Assembly: GCF_900101625.1 (NCBI RefSeq)
Contig: NZ_FMYZ01000001.1
Location: forward strand, 466,304-530,303
Length of the DNA: 64,000 nt
DNA from: Cupriavidus sp. YR651
GTDB lineage: Bacteria; Pseudomonadota; Gammaproteobacteria; Burkholderiales; Burkholderiaceae
Direction: 5' to 3'
Part shown: piece after piece, positions 46,746 to 56,441 of the stretch
Position numbering within the stretch: the first letter of the stretch is position 1
How the letters are laid out: every line of letters starts with the position of its first letter
Notes under the pieces: generated by a model
The model's database searches: none
Seen by the model: only the letters and a program-made list of their open reading frames with translations
What the model was told of the DNA's origin: nothing
Made by a program: the position numbers and the translations under genes

Positions 46746-47072
46746 TCAGAACGGCAGCTTGAAGCCCGGGGGCAGCGGCAGGCCGGACGTCATCGAGCCC
46801 ATCTTTTCCTGCGTGGTGGCCTCGGCCTTGCGCACGGCGTCGTTGAACGCGGCGGCGACCAGGTCTTCCAGCAGGTCCTTGTCATCAGCCAACAGGCTGG
46901 GGTCGATGGTGACGCGCTTGACGTCGTTCTTGCAGGTCATGAGCACCTTCACGAGACCGGCGCCGGACTGGCCCTCGACCTCGATCTGTGCCAGTTGCTC
47001 CTGCATCTTCTTCATGTTTTCCTGCATCTGCTGGGCTTGCTTCATCAGCCCGGCCAATTGACCTTTCATCAT
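46746..47072 (-). CDS. ybaB: YbaB/EbfC nucleoid-associated protein
   Basis: 108-residue DNA-binding protein of the YbaB/EbfC family. [39 protein letters not shown], an N-terminal coiled coil, leads into the beta-sheet core ([19 protein letters not shown]) and a Gly-rich C-terminus. The ATG at 47072 has AGGAG 7 nt upstream. It lies between dnaX and recR as usual. Confidence 0.95.
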   Translation of the reverse strand: MMKGQLAGLMKQAQQMQENMKKMQEQLAQIEVEGQSGAGLVKVLMTCKNDVKRVTIDPSLLADDKDLLEDLVAAAFNDAVRKAEATTQEKMGSMTSGLPLPPGFKLPF

Positions 47073-47136
47073 GGGAATACTCCTGGATACGTGTGGATGG
47101 GTGCGGGTGGCCCGGGGGGCGGGCCACCTCTGGAAT

Positions 47137-49644
47137 TCAGGCCGCGCGGGGCTGGATGGATCCGGGAACGATCTGCCCGCCAAACTCGCGCAGCAAGCCT
47201 TGCACAAACGGGTCGCCGTCGATCGTCGCTTCCGCCTCGCGCTGGCGTTCGGCGCGCGCCGCGGCATCGACGGCCGCAGCGGTGTGCGTGACCGCGCCGA
47301 CCTCGCATTGCACGCGGACCTCGGCGCCGAATTTCTCGGTCAGCGCCGCCTGCAGCCGTTCGGCGACAGCGTTTTCGGCAATGGCCGCTACCGGCACGCG
47401 CAAGTGCAGCGTGCGGCCGACCACGCGGTGCAGCTCGCTCTGGAACGCCAGCTGCTGGGCCAGCCCCTTCAGCGGCAGGCCGGCGGCCAGCGTGGGCCAG
47501 TCGTCGGTAAATACGGGCGGCGTGCCATCATCGGCCGCGCTCGGTGCCACGGGCGGCACGGCGGGCGCCAAAGGCACGGAGGGCACTGCGGCCACGGCGG
47601 GGATGGGCTCCGCCTGACGCGCCGGTTGCGACGGCGCGGCACGCCGATTCGCGCGCGGGGCACGGTCGAAGCTTGCGGACTCCGGCTCAAAGCCGTTGTC
47701 GAAGCCACCGAAGCTCGGGTCGTAGCCGGGATCGCTGTCATACGGGCCGATGACCGGCAAGTCCGGCGGCAGCTCTTCCCACGGCGGCACGTCGCTGCCA
47801 CCAGCGGCTTCCCATGGGGCCGCCGCCTTGGCTTCCGGCTGGCGCGCACGCGCGGCCGGCTCCGGCTGGGTCGGCTGGCTGGCTGGCGATGGTGCCAGGG
47901 AGGGACGCTGGGATGGCGCCTGCATCGCGGGCTTCGCAGCAGGCTGGGACGACGCCGGCACCGGGCTCGCGGTCGTGGCCGGGCGCGTGGCCGAAGGCGG
48001 GCGCAGCGGCTGGGCGGCGGGCCGCGCGCTCGCCGCGGCGGCCGCAGCCGATGCGCCGGCGAGCGGTGGGCTCATCGGACGGCCGGCACCACCACGCCCC
48101 GCGGAGGCTTGTCGTGCTGCAGCCAGCGCGGCACGGGCCGGAGACATTGATTCGTTGCCCACGGCCGGCGCCGGCGCGACCGACGTCGATTCGGAGGCGG
48201 AAGCGGATGCGGATGCCGGGTTGGGCTGCGATGCGGGTGCCGAAGCTACCGGGGCCGCCGGGGCTGACGCCGATACCGGCGACTCAACCGGCTCAGCCGG
48301 TTCGATTGGCTCGACGGCACGTGCGACGGGCGCAATGGATTCCGGTCGGACGGCCTGAGCCGGCGCCGCGACGACGGGTTTCACAGGCGCCGGTGCGGCT
48401 GCCGCCGACACAGGAGCCGACGCGGGCGCGGTTGCCGTCGGTGCCGCGGCCATGCGCGACGGCGGCGCGGACGGCGCAGCGGCCGGACGCGTCCGCTGGA
48501 CCTGCTGGCCGCCACCGCCCTGCCCGCTCACGGGCGCCGGGCTGGCCGACGGTCGGAAGGCCAGCATGCGCAGCAACGTCATCGTAAAGCCGGCGTACTC
48601 GTCCGGCGCGAGCGCCAGCTCGCTGCGGCCGAGGTTGGCGATCTGGTAGAACAGCTGGACTTCCTGCGCGTCGAAGGTGCCCGCCAGGCGACGCACCTCG
48701 TCAGCCTCGGGCCATTCGTCCTGCACCGACGCCGGCACGGCTTGCGCCAGCGCGATCTTGTGCAGCAGCGAGCCAAGGTCCTGCAGCGCGCCGGCAAACG
48801 ACAGGCTGCGGTCAGCCATGGCATCGGCGATACCGAGCATGCTGGCGCCATCTTCGGCAGCCAGCGCGTCCAGCAGTTGCACGAGGTAGCTCTGGTCGAT
48901 AGCACCCAGCATGCCGCGCACGGCGTCCTCGGACACCTGCCCGGCGCTGTAGGCGATGGCCTGGTCGGTCAGCGACAGCGCATCGCGCATCGAACCATGC
49001 GCGGCCTGGGCCAGCAGGCGCAGCGCGCTGCCGTCATGGCTGATGCCTTCCTGCCCGAGGATGTTGTCCAGATGGGAAACGATATGCCCCGGCGGCATCT
49101 GCTTGAGGTTGAACTGCAGGCAGCGTGACAGCACCGTGACCGGGATCTTCTGGGGATCGGTCGTGGCCAGGATGAACTTGACGTGCCCGGGCGGCTCCTC
49201 CAGCGTCTTCAACATGGCGTTGAAGGCGTGGTTGGTCAGCATGTGCACTTCGTCGATCATGTAGACCTTGAAGCGCCCGACCGTCGGGGCGTAGACGGCC
49301 TTGTCCAGCAGTTGCGCCATCTCGTCGACGCCGCGGTTGGACGCCGCGTCCATCTCGATGTAATCGACAAAGCGCCCGCTGTCGATCTCCATGCAGGCCT
49401 TGCACTGGCCGCACGGCTGGGCGGTGATGCCGCCGTTGCCGTCAGGGCCGGTGCAGTTGAGGGCCTTGGCCAGGATCCGGGAAAGCGTGGTCTTGCCGAC
49501 GCCGCGCGTGCCGGTGAACAGGTAGGCGTGGTGCAGCCGTTGCTGTTCCAGCGCGTGCGTGAGCGCGCGGACCACGTGCTCCTGGCCGACCAGCGTGGTG
49601 AAATCCCTGGGGCGCCATTTGCGCGCTAGAACTTGATAACTCAT
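47137..49644 (-). CDS. dnaX: DNA polymerase III subunit tau/gamma
   Basis: Clamp-loader ATPase and replisome organiser (835 residues). N-terminal AAA+ domain with Walker A GTRGVGKT (45-52), zinc cysteines C64/C78/C81/C84, DEVHMLT and the sensor region [17 protein letters not shown]. Domain III follows to about residue 360. A linker of roughly 340 residues rich in Ala, Pro and Ser separates it from the C-terminal tau domain ([22 protein letters not shown] onward) that binds the alpha subunit. No AAAAAAG slippery site is seen, so a shorter gamma form by frameshift is unlikely here. It heads the dnaX-ybaB-recR operon. Confidence 0.96.
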   Translation of the reverse strand: MSYQVLARKWRPRDFTTLVGQEHVVRALTHALEQQRLHHAYLFTGTRGVGKTTLSRILAKALNCTGPDGNGGITAQPCGQCKACMEIDSGRFVDYIEMDAASNRGVDEMAQLLDKAVYAPTVGRFKVYMIDEVHMLTNHAFNAMLKTLEEPPGHVKFILATTDPQKIPVTVLSRCLQFNLKQMPPGHIVSHLDNILGQEGISHDGSALRLLAQAAHGSMRDALSLTDQAIAYSAGQVSEDAVRGMLGAIDQSYLVQLLDALAAEDGASMLGIADAMADRSLSFAGALQDLGSLLHKIALAQAVPASVQDEWPEADEVRRLAGTFDAQEVQLFYQIANLGRSELALAPDEYAGFTMTLLRMLAFRPSASPAPVSGQGGGGQQVQRTRPAAAPSAPPSRMAAAPTATAPASAPVSAAAAPAPVKPVVAAPAQAVRPESIAPVARAVEPIEPAEPVESPVSASAPAAPVASAPASQPNPASASASASESTSVAPAPAVGNESMSPARAALAAARQASAGRGGAGRPMSPPLAGASAAAAAASARPAAQPLRPPSATRPATTASPVPASSQPAAKPAMQAPSQRPSLAPSPASQPTQPEPAARARQPEAKAAAPWEAAGGSDVPPWEELPPDLPVIGPYDSDPGYDPSFGGFDNGFEPESASFDRAPRANRRAAPSQPARQAEPIPAVAAVPSVPLAPAVPPVAPSAADDGTPPVFTDDWPTLAAGLPLKGLAQQLAFQSELHRVVGRTLHLRVPVAAIAENAVAERLQAALTEKFGAEVRVQCEVGAVTHTAAAVDAAARAERQREAEATIDGDPFVQGLLREFGGQIVPGSIQPRAA

Positions 49645-49803
49645 GGCGGCGATTGTAGCAAAAGGCGAAGGCCGGATCGGGCATCCGCGCCGTTTTCGCC
49701 GCCCCCGCCACCGGACAGGCGCCGGCGGCTGTTGCGGCAAGGCTGCATGAGCCGCCGGGCCCCGGCCCCGGCCGCCGGCACCCCTTGACAAGCGGCCCGG
49801 CCG

Positions 49804-52323
49804 CTAGCCGCATTCGCCCACGTAGCCGCAATTGGCGCATTTGGCGCAGCCATCGACCTTGTGCAAGGCGTGGGCGCCACACTCGGGACAAGGCTTGCCA
49901 GTCCCCACGCCGAGGTTGACCGTTGGCGGCGAGGCGCGCGCCGGCAGGTCAGCCAGGCCGATTGCCGTCTCGCCGCCATCGCGCCGGGCCAGACGCGCGG
50001 CCAGCGCGGTCAGCGGCACCTGGCTGCCCTCTTCGTCCAGGAAGCCGCGCTTGATCAGGATCCGCTGGATGGCGTAGCTGATGGCGGCGACCTCCGAATC
50101 GTGGAAGCGCGGAACCTCGGTGCCGTCCTGGCGCACCAGCGAGCCATAGCGGACGGTGCCCTTGTCCCAGACGACATTGCGCATATCCGCCAGCGCCTTG
50201 GCCACCGGGCCGCCGGAGCGCGCCACCATCGACAGCAGCCGCATCGTCGACGTGATCCACTGCTGGCCCTCGCTGCGCTGGCCGGCGGGCATGAAGAACT
50301 CGAGCGGCCGTTCAATGGTGACGGCCTGCCCGTTGACCAGCCCGGATACCCGCATGAAGTTGACGGTCAGGTAGACGGTCTTGTGGCCCTCGTACGTCAG
50401 GTACTCGACCTTGGAGGTCACGCCCTCGAGGTCGCCCAATGGCCGGCTGCCAAACGGATGGGTGAGCGGATCGTCGTCGGCGGGTGCCGCGACCGCCGCG
50501 GTGGACGGCGTGCCCGGGCTGGCTGCGGGTGGCGTGACGGACAGCACCGCGCCCAGCACGCTGTTGGGCCGGTAGGTCGCCAGCCCCTTCAGGCCCGCCT
50601 TCCAGGCTTCCAGGTACAGATTGCGGAAGGCCTCGTACGGATAGTCCTCCGGCACGTTCACCGTCTTGCTGATGCTGGTGTCGATGTACGGCTGCACGGC
50701 CTCCAGCATGCGCATATGGTCAAGCGCGGACATTTGCAGCGCCGTGACGAAACTCTCCGGCAGCCGCTCCATGTCGGCCCCCATGTGACGATGCAGCCGC
50801 CACGCGTAGTCGGCCACCTCGAACATCTTGTAGCTGTCGTCCGGCATCCGCTTGCGCCGGCTGTAGGTCCACGAGAACGCCGGCTCGATGCCGTTGGAGG
50901 CGTTGTCAGCAAACGCCAGCGTGATGGTGCCGGTGGGGGCGATCGATAACAGGTGTGAATTGCGCATGCCGTGTTCGCGGATCACATCCCGCACGGACTC
51001 CGGCAGGCGGGCGACAAAACCGCCACGGAGGTAGGCATCGGCATCGAACAGCGGGAACTTGCCCTTTTCGTCGGCGAGTTCGGTCGACGCCAGATAGGCA
51101 TGGTCGCGCATGGTCTCGGCGATCCGGCCGGCCAGCTCGCGCGCCGCGTCGGTGTCGTAGCGCAGGCCCAGCATTACCAGTGCGCTGCCCAGGCCCAGGA
51201 AGCCCAGGCCAATGCGACGCTTGGCCGCGGCCTCGGCCGCCTGTTCGGGCAGCGGCCAGAAGGTAACGTCGAGGACATTGTCGAGCATGCGCGTGGACAC
51301 TCGCACCACTTCGGCAAACGCCTCGAAGTCGAAGCTCGCCTGCGCCGTGAACGGCTGGCGCACGAAGCCCGTCAGGTTGATCGACCCCAGGCAGCAGCAA
51401 CCGTACGATGGCAGCGGTTGTTCCGCGCACGGATTGGTGGCTTCGATCCGCTCGCAGTAGTAGAGATTGTTGTCGGCATTGATCCGGGAGAGGAACAGGA
51501 TGCCGGGCTCGGCATGGTCGTACGTCGCCTGCATGACCTGGTCCCAGAGCCGGCGTGCCGGCACGCGCCGGTAGACCCACTGGCCGTCGTCGCGGCGGTA
51601 GGCACCGGCCGCGATCACGTCCATGCCTGGCTCGGCCTCGTGGACCAGTTCGATCTCGCCATCGGCTTCGACGGCCTCCATGAAGGCGTCCGTGACACCG
51701 ATCGAGATATTGAAGTTGGTCAGGTCACCCCGGTCCTTGGCGTGGATGAAGCTCTCGATGTCCGGATGGTCGCAGCGGAGCACGCCCATCTGCGCGCCGC
51801 GCCGCGCGCCGGCGGACTCCACGGTGGCGCACGATGCATCGAACACCTTCATGAAGGACACCGGCCCCGATGCGCGGGAATGCGTGGCACGCACCAGCGC
51901 CCCGCCGGGGCGGATCGAAGAGAAGTCATAGCCGACGCCGCCGCCGCGCCGCATGGTCTCCGCGGCCTGGGCCACGGCGGTGTAGATGCTCGGCTTGCCA
52001 TCGCGCGATTCGGATACCGAATCGCCCACGGGCTGGACGAAGCAATTGATCAGCGTGGCCTGGATGCCGGTGCCTGCGGCGGAGTTGATCCGCCCGGCTG
52101 GCACGAAGCCGTTTTCCAGGGCCCAGAGGAAGCGTGCGGCCCATGCCTCACGCTTGTCGACGGGTTCGGCCTCGGCGAGGGCGCGCGCCACGCGCTGGCG
52201 CACGTCGGCGGCGGTCCGCTCTTCGCCCTTCGCATATTTTTCAAGCAGTACTTCGGTGGAAATGTCTTGCGGCGCGAGTGCGCCACGTATGATCTGGTCG
52301 TTTGCGTTCATGTCCTGGCTCAT
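49804..52323 (-). CDS. nrdJ: Adenosylcobalamin-dependent ribonucleotide reductase
   Basis: Class II reductase (839 residues) that makes deoxynucleotides with vitamin B12 and without oxygen. Core motifs: [14 protein letters not shown] (active-site Cys), [17 protein letters not shown], the radical-site [40 protein letters not shown] and a C-terminal zinc-ribbon tail ([22 protein letters not shown]) carrying redox cysteines. The ATG at 52323 ([10 protein letters not shown]) or 52311 (MNANDQ) are both possible starts. It lies next to dnaX but is not known to share its promoter. Confidence 0.92.
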   Translation of the reverse strand: MSQDMNANDQIIRGALAPQDISTEVLLEKYAKGEERTAADVRQRVARALAEAEPVDKREAWAARFLWALENGFVPAGRINSAAGTGIQATLINCFVQPVGDSVSESRDGKPSIYTAVAQAAETMRRGGGVGYDFSSIRPGGALVRATHSRASGPVSFMKVFDASCATVESAGARRGAQMGVLRCDHPDIESFIHAKDRGDLTNFNISIGVTDAFMEAVEADGEIELVHEAEPGMDVIAAGAYRRDDGQWVYRRVPARRLWDQVMQATYDHAEPGILFLSRINADNNLYYCERIEATNPCAEQPLPSYGCCCLGSINLTGFVRQPFTAQASFDFEAFAEVVRVSTRMLDNVLDVTFWPLPEQAAEAAAKRRIGLGFLGLGSALVMLGLRYDTDAARELAGRIAETMRDHAYLASTELADEKGKFPLFDADAYLRGGFVARLPESVRDVIREHGMRNSHLLSIAPTGTITLAFADNASNGIEPAFSWTYSRRKRMPDDSYKMFEVADYAWRLHRHMGADMERLPESFVTALQMSALDHMRMLEAVQPYIDTSISKTVNVPEDYPYEAFRNLYLEAWKAGLKGLATYRPNSVLGAVLSVTPPAASPGTPSTAAVAAPADDDPLTHPFGSRPLGDLEGVTSKVEYLTYEGHKTVYLTVNFMRVSGLVNGQAVTIERPLEFFMPAGQRSEGQQWITSTMRLLSMVARSGGPVAKALADMRNVVWDKGTVRYGSLVRQDGTEVPRFHDSEVAAISYAIQRILIKRGFLDEEGSQVPLTALAARLARRDGGETAIGLADLPARASPPTVNLGVGTGKPCPECGAHALHKVDGCAKCANCGYVGECG

Positions 52324-52492
52324 CAAGATGAGAACGATTCGGCATTGGCATCGCACGCGCCAAGTCGCCGGCACGGGTCGGAGCAACCAATGCAGCCCGC
52401 CATGCTGCCAGCCACAGGTTTGCGACGAGCCTGCGTGAGATCAAACAATTCACCAAACAACGCGCTTAACCACTCGCATTACAACTAATTTC

Positions 52493-52520
52493 GTGACGGC
52501 TTCCCGGGTTGCGTTACAAT
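52493..52520 (+). promoter_or_regulatory. Promoter of the SRP RNA gene
   Basis: GTGACG (52493-52498) and TACAAT (52515-52520) separated by 16 bp, 7-8 nt before the predicted 5' end of the SRP RNA. The -35 matches 4/6. Confidence 0.5.
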
Positions 52521-52527
52521 GCCGGTC

Positions 52528-52625
52528 GGACGGGCCTCCTCGCATGGTGGCGCGGTCAACCTGGTCAGGTCGGGAACGAAGCAGCCACAGCCGTTTTCCG
52601 CCAGTGCCGAGGGTCAGGCTCGTCC
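52528..52625 (+). ncRNA. ffs: Signal recognition particle RNA (4.5S-type)
   Basis: The conserved domain IV is present: CTGGTCAGGTCGGGAACGAA followed by GCAGCC, with a GGAA tetraloop and the symmetric internal loop that binds Ffh. The arms GACGGGCCT (52529-52537) and AGGCTCGTC (52616-52624) pair to close the hairpin, giving about 98 nt. The exact ends are uncertain by a few bases. A TACAAT box lies just upstream. Confidence 0.9.
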
Positions 52626-52865
52626 CCCTTATTCCTTCCTCACCCCATCTGCGTTCCCCCCGAACAATGCACGCATTGCCGCTATCGCGCGGCGTGACGG
52701 GTATCGTCGACGGATTCGCCACACAGCCCCAGCGCACCCCAGCGGGATTCTCCCGGCACTCACCCGGAACGCGACTATTCTGCGCCCAAATCGGCAACCA
52801 CGCGTAGCAAGGCGCGATGTCCGCGACACCCGGTCCTGCCGGTGCCGCTCAGCGCCCCGCCCTGT

Positions 52866-55800
52866 TCAGAATAGCGAGCCCTGCTGCATGCCCGACATCG
52901 GCCGTTGCGCCACCCGCAGACTGCCCGCGTCGATCCACTCGCCCGCCGCCGTCGCCACGCCGGCTTCGATCCGCTTGCCCGGGAACATCGGCCCCACCGC
53001 CGCCACATAGCGCGCGAGCTGGGCGCCATACGACGCATGCTCCTGCGGCAACAGCCGCAGCTTGTAGTCGATGATGACGACGCGGTCCTCGAATTCCACA
53101 AGCCGGTCGATCCGCAGCAACCGGCCGCGTCCGTCGTACAACTCCACCTCATTGCGCGCCGATGCCGCCGCCTCCGGGAAGAACAGTGGACGCAGCGCCG
53201 GCGCCGACAGCATCGCGCGCACGTCGTCCACCGCGGCTTCGGCCTGCTGTTGCCAGCGTTCACGCGCCTGGGGAGCTCCGGCACCCGCCAGCGGGAACCA
53301 GCGCATGACGGTGGGCACATCAGGCACCACGCCGAATGCCTCCGGATAGCGTGTGACCCGCTCCAGCAAGGCGTGGACCAGCTCGCCGTGCGCCGCCGCC
53401 GTCGCGTCGAACACAACGCCTTCGTCTTCCGGCACGTCACCTTCCCCACCCGCAGACACCTCGTCGTCGACGAGCATCGCAGCGTCCCGATAGCGCAGCC
53501 GGAAGTCCGCGTAGCGCACGCGCTCGCTGGCCGGCGCCAGCGCGGCCGCCTCGGGCGAGACATCGGCTTCCGGATACGCCGTCAACTCGTCGCCCACGCC
53601 CGCCGCCGCCAGCCGCACATACCAGCTGCCCGCGATCTCCGCGGCCGGCGCGCTGTCCTTCTCCGCCTTGCTGGTGCGTCCCTTCACGCCGCTGACCAGC
53701 AACCCCTGTTGTGCGCGCGTCATCGCCACATACAGCAGGTTCCAGTTTTCGCGGTCCGCCAGCGCCGCCTCCGCCTCGAACAAGTGCGCGCGCGCCAGAC
53801 CGCGTTCGCTGCGCTTGCCGTAGGCCGAGAAATGCGTCGGCACATGCGCCGTGGGCGGCCAGTCCACCAGGATCCCGCCCCGGTCCGCCGCCGGGTCGCT
53901 GTGGTTGGCGTCGAGCAGCACCACGAACGGCGCTTCCAGCCCCTTGGCCGCGTGCACGGTCAGGATGTGCACCGCGTCGAGCTGGTTGTCGCCGTCGTCC
54001 TCGGGTTCGGCTTCCGTGTCTTCCACGCCTTCGCCCATGCCGCCTTCGTCGGGGCTTTCATCCTCGTCGCCACGGCGAATCTCCTGCAGTTCATCGATGA
54101 ACTTCGGCAGGCTCGGATAGCGACCACCGTCGAGATCGAGCGACAGCTTCAGGAACGCATCGAGATTCGCCAGTACCTGTTCGCGGATGGCCGCCGGAGC
54201 CGCCTCCGCATAGCGGCGGCGCACCTCGCCGTGGTGATAGATCTGGTCGATCAGATCGTGCACGGGCCGATGCGGTGCCAGCGCCAGCCATGCGCGCAGC
54301 CGCCCCACGCCACCGCGCAGCGCGTCGGAGACATTGGCGGGCAGACCGACGGTCTCAATGCGCGCCCACCATCCGCCCTCGCCGTCCATGCCGGCCAGCA
54401 GGATCAGGTCGTCGTCGGTCGCCCCGACAATCGGGCTCCTGAGCACGTGGGCCAGGTCGAGATCCGACTCCGGCGTCATCAGGAACGCCAGCAATGCCGA
54501 GATATCGAGGGCTTCCAGCGTCGTGAGCAATCCGCCGCGCCGGGGGCTCAGGCACGGGATGTCCGCTTCGCGCAGGGCCCGTTCGTAGTCGGCCAGGTGA
54601 GTCTTGCGCCGAACCAGCAGGTGCATGTCGCGCCAGCTCGCCCGCCGCGAGGTATCGCCTTCGCGCACCGGCACGTTGTCGCGGATGTAGCGCAGCCACG
54701 CCGCCACGCGCCGCCCTTCTTCCAGCCGCAGCGAATCGCCTTGATGGGTGCGCGGCTGCGTGAGCGTGTCGCGATGGCCATCGGCTTCCGGCGCGTCCTC
54801 ACGCGCCGCTTCCGCTGGCTCCTCCACGAGCGGCAGCAACCACACCGGCCCACCGGGTTCCTTGAGGGCCGTGGTCTGCGTTTCATACAGCGAATAGCGG
54901 CCCTCGGCACGCGCGTGATCGAACACCGCGTTGACCCAGTCGAGCACCTCCGGCCGGTTCCGGCGCGTGCGGTTGGTGCGCAGCACGGTCGCGCCGAAAT
55001 CCGCCTGCAGCATCTCGCTGGCGGCACCGAACAGGCGGGCGTCCGCGCGGCGGAAGCGATAGATCGACTGTTTGGGATCGCCGACCAGGAACACCGTCGG
55101 CTTGCCGCCCAGGCCTTGATAGCCGGCCAGCCAGCCCTGCAGGATGCGCCATTGCAGCGGGTTGGTGTCCTGGAACTCGTCAAGCAGCAGGTGGCGATAT
55201 CGCGCATCGAGCCGCACCTGCAGATAGGTGGCGGTTTCCTCGTCAGCCATCAGCCTGGCGGCCAGCCATTCGAGGTCCGCGAAATCCATCGCGCGCTGCT
55301 CGCTCTTGTAATGCTGGTAGCGTTCCAGCAGCGCGTCGCCAAGACGATACAGCGCCAGGTTGACGGCCAGCACGGTGGCCTCGCAGCGGCGCGCGGCGAT
55401 CTCGTCCAGTCGGGCACAGTGACCGGCGTGCCGCTCCAGCAGGGTATCGACGGCGGCTTCACTGCCGGCTGCCTTGACCAGCGCCGTCGTGCGGCGCATG
55501 GCGCGTGGCTCGCCGGCTGCGGTGAAGAATGCCGCGCGCAGCAGGCTGAACGCCTGCGTGGCGGGATCGCCCTGCTCACGACCGGCCTCGCGCCAGGACT
55601 GGATCGCCATCAAGCCATCGACCAGCCGCGCGGCATGCCCCTGCTCCGTCTTGCCGCCCTCGCCCAGCAGCCTGGCCATCTGCGCGCAGTCTTCGAGCCA
55701 GTCGTCGTCACAGAGCGCATCGACGAGCACGTCGATCGTCGCGTCGTCGCCAAGATCCCTGGCCAGCATGGCAGCCGGGTTGCCAGCCTCGCGCATCGCC

Positions 55801-56441
55801 CACCATTCGCTGCGGGCATGGAACATCCGGTCGAGCAGCCCGCGTGCCTGGAATTCACCGATGGCGTCAACGAGCTGTTCATAGGATTCGCGCAAATCCG
55901 CGTATTGCGGTTGCGCCAGCGCGCGCCAGAAAGGGGCCCACGCCTCGCGCTTCATGCGCAGCGCATCTTCGCGCAGCGACGCACCCGGCACGATGCCCGA
56001 CGCCAACGGCGCACCGCGCAGCAGCGTGCCGAACCAACCGTGGAAAGTGTCGATGGCCATCCGGCCCGGCGACGCCAGCACCTGCGCGTGCAGGCCGCGC
56101 GCACGGGGCAGCGCGGCACGTGCCGCATCTGGCGTCATGCCGCGCATCTCCAGCTGGGCCAGCACGGCCTCATCGGTGCCGCTGGCCAGTTGGGACAGCA
56201 CTTCCAGCAGGCGTTCGCGCATCTCCTCGGCCGCCTTGCGCGTGAAGGTGATGGCAAGGACTTCATGCGGCGCGGCACCAGCCAGCAGCAGGCGCACCAG
56301 CCGCGCCACCAGTAGCCACGTCTTGCCGCTGCCGGCGCAGGCTTCCACCACCACGGATCGACCGGGGTCGCAGGCGGCGCGCGTGAAATCACCTTCGCCA
56401 ACGGGCTGGCCATCGCGGAGGTAGGCGTGAACTTCGGTCAT
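52866..56441 (-). CDS. UvrD-type helicase-nuclease, AddA-like
   Basis: 1191-residue superfamily 1A helicase with a C-terminal nuclease domain. Helicase motifs: Walker A ACAGSGKT (35-42), FTRKAAEEMRERL, LLLDEFQDTNPLQW, FLVGDPKQSIYRFRRAD and HAAKGLEAPFVV. The RecB-like nuclease signature RIDRLVEFEDRVVIIDYK is near the C-terminus. With the next gene it forms an AddAB-type complex that processes double-strand breaks for RecA. The start ATG at 56441 overlaps the AddB-like stop by 4 bp. Confidence 0.9.
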   Translation of the reverse strand: MTEVHAYLRDGQPVGEGDFTRAACDPGRSVVVEACAGSGKTWLLVARLVRLLLAGAAPHEVLAITFTRKAAEEMRERLLEVLSQLASGTDEAVLAQLEMRGMTPDAARAALPRARGLHAQVLASPGRMAIDTFHGWFGTLLRGAPLASGIVPGASLREDALRMKREAWAPFWRALAQPQYADLRESYEQLVDAIGEFQARGLLDRMFHARSEWWAMREAGNPAAMLARDLGDDATIDVLVDALCDDDWLEDCAQMARLLGEGGKTEQGHAARLVDGLMAIQSWREAGREQGDPATQAFSLLRAAFFTAAGEPRAMRRTTALVKAAGSEAAVDTLLERHAGHCARLDEIAARRCEATVLAVNLALYRLGDALLERYQHYKSEQRAMDFADLEWLAARLMADEETATYLQVRLDARYRHLLLDEFQDTNPLQWRILQGWLAGYQGLGGKPTVFLVGDPKQSIYRFRRADARLFGAASEMLQADFGATVLRTNRTRRNRPEVLDWVNAVFDHARAEGRYSLYETQTTALKEPGGPVWLLPLVEEPAEAAREDAPEADGHRDTLTQPRTHQGDSLRLEEGRRVAAWLRYIRDNVPVREGDTSRRASWRDMHLLVRRKTHLADYERALREADIPCLSPRRGGLLTTLEALDISALLAFLMTPESDLDLAHVLRSPIVGATDDDLILLAGMDGEGGWWARIETVGLPANVSDALRGGVGRLRAWLALAPHRPVHDLIDQIYHHGEVRRRYAEAAPAAIREQVLANLDAFLKLSLDLDGGRYPSLPKFIDELQEIRRGDEDESPDEGGMGEGVEDTEAEPEDDGDNQLDAVHILTVHAAKGLEAPFVVLLDANHSDPAADRGGILVDWPPTAHVPTHFSAYGKRSERGLARAHLFEAEAALADRENWNLLYVAMTRAQQGLLVSGVKGRTSKAEKDSAPAAEIAGSWYVRLAAAGVGDELTAYPEADVSPEAAALAPASERVRYADFRLRYRDAAMLVDDEVSAGGEGDVPEDEGVVFDATAAAHGELVHALLERVTRYPEAFGVVPDVPTVMRWFPLAGAGAPQARERWQQQAEAAVDDVRAMLSAPALRPLFFPEAAASARNEVELYDGRGRLLRIDRLVEFEDRVVIIDYKLRLLPQEHASYGAQLARYVAAVGPMFPGKRIEAGVATAAGEWIDAGSLRVAQRPMSGMQQGSLF

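Noticed and set aside
47137..49644. Possible programmed frameshift in dnaX producing gamma
   Set aside because: No A-rich slippery heptamer or following stem is visible in the GC-rich coding sequence.
52324..52527. Possible cobalamin riboswitch before nrdJ
   Set aside because: No B12-box or adenosylcobalamin-aptamer consensus is seen in either orientation.
52905..56315. 1136-codon plus-strand open frame opposite the AddA-like gene
   Set aside because: Antisense shadow of a gene with clear helicase motifs; the translation is His/Arg/Ala-rich and shows no family features.
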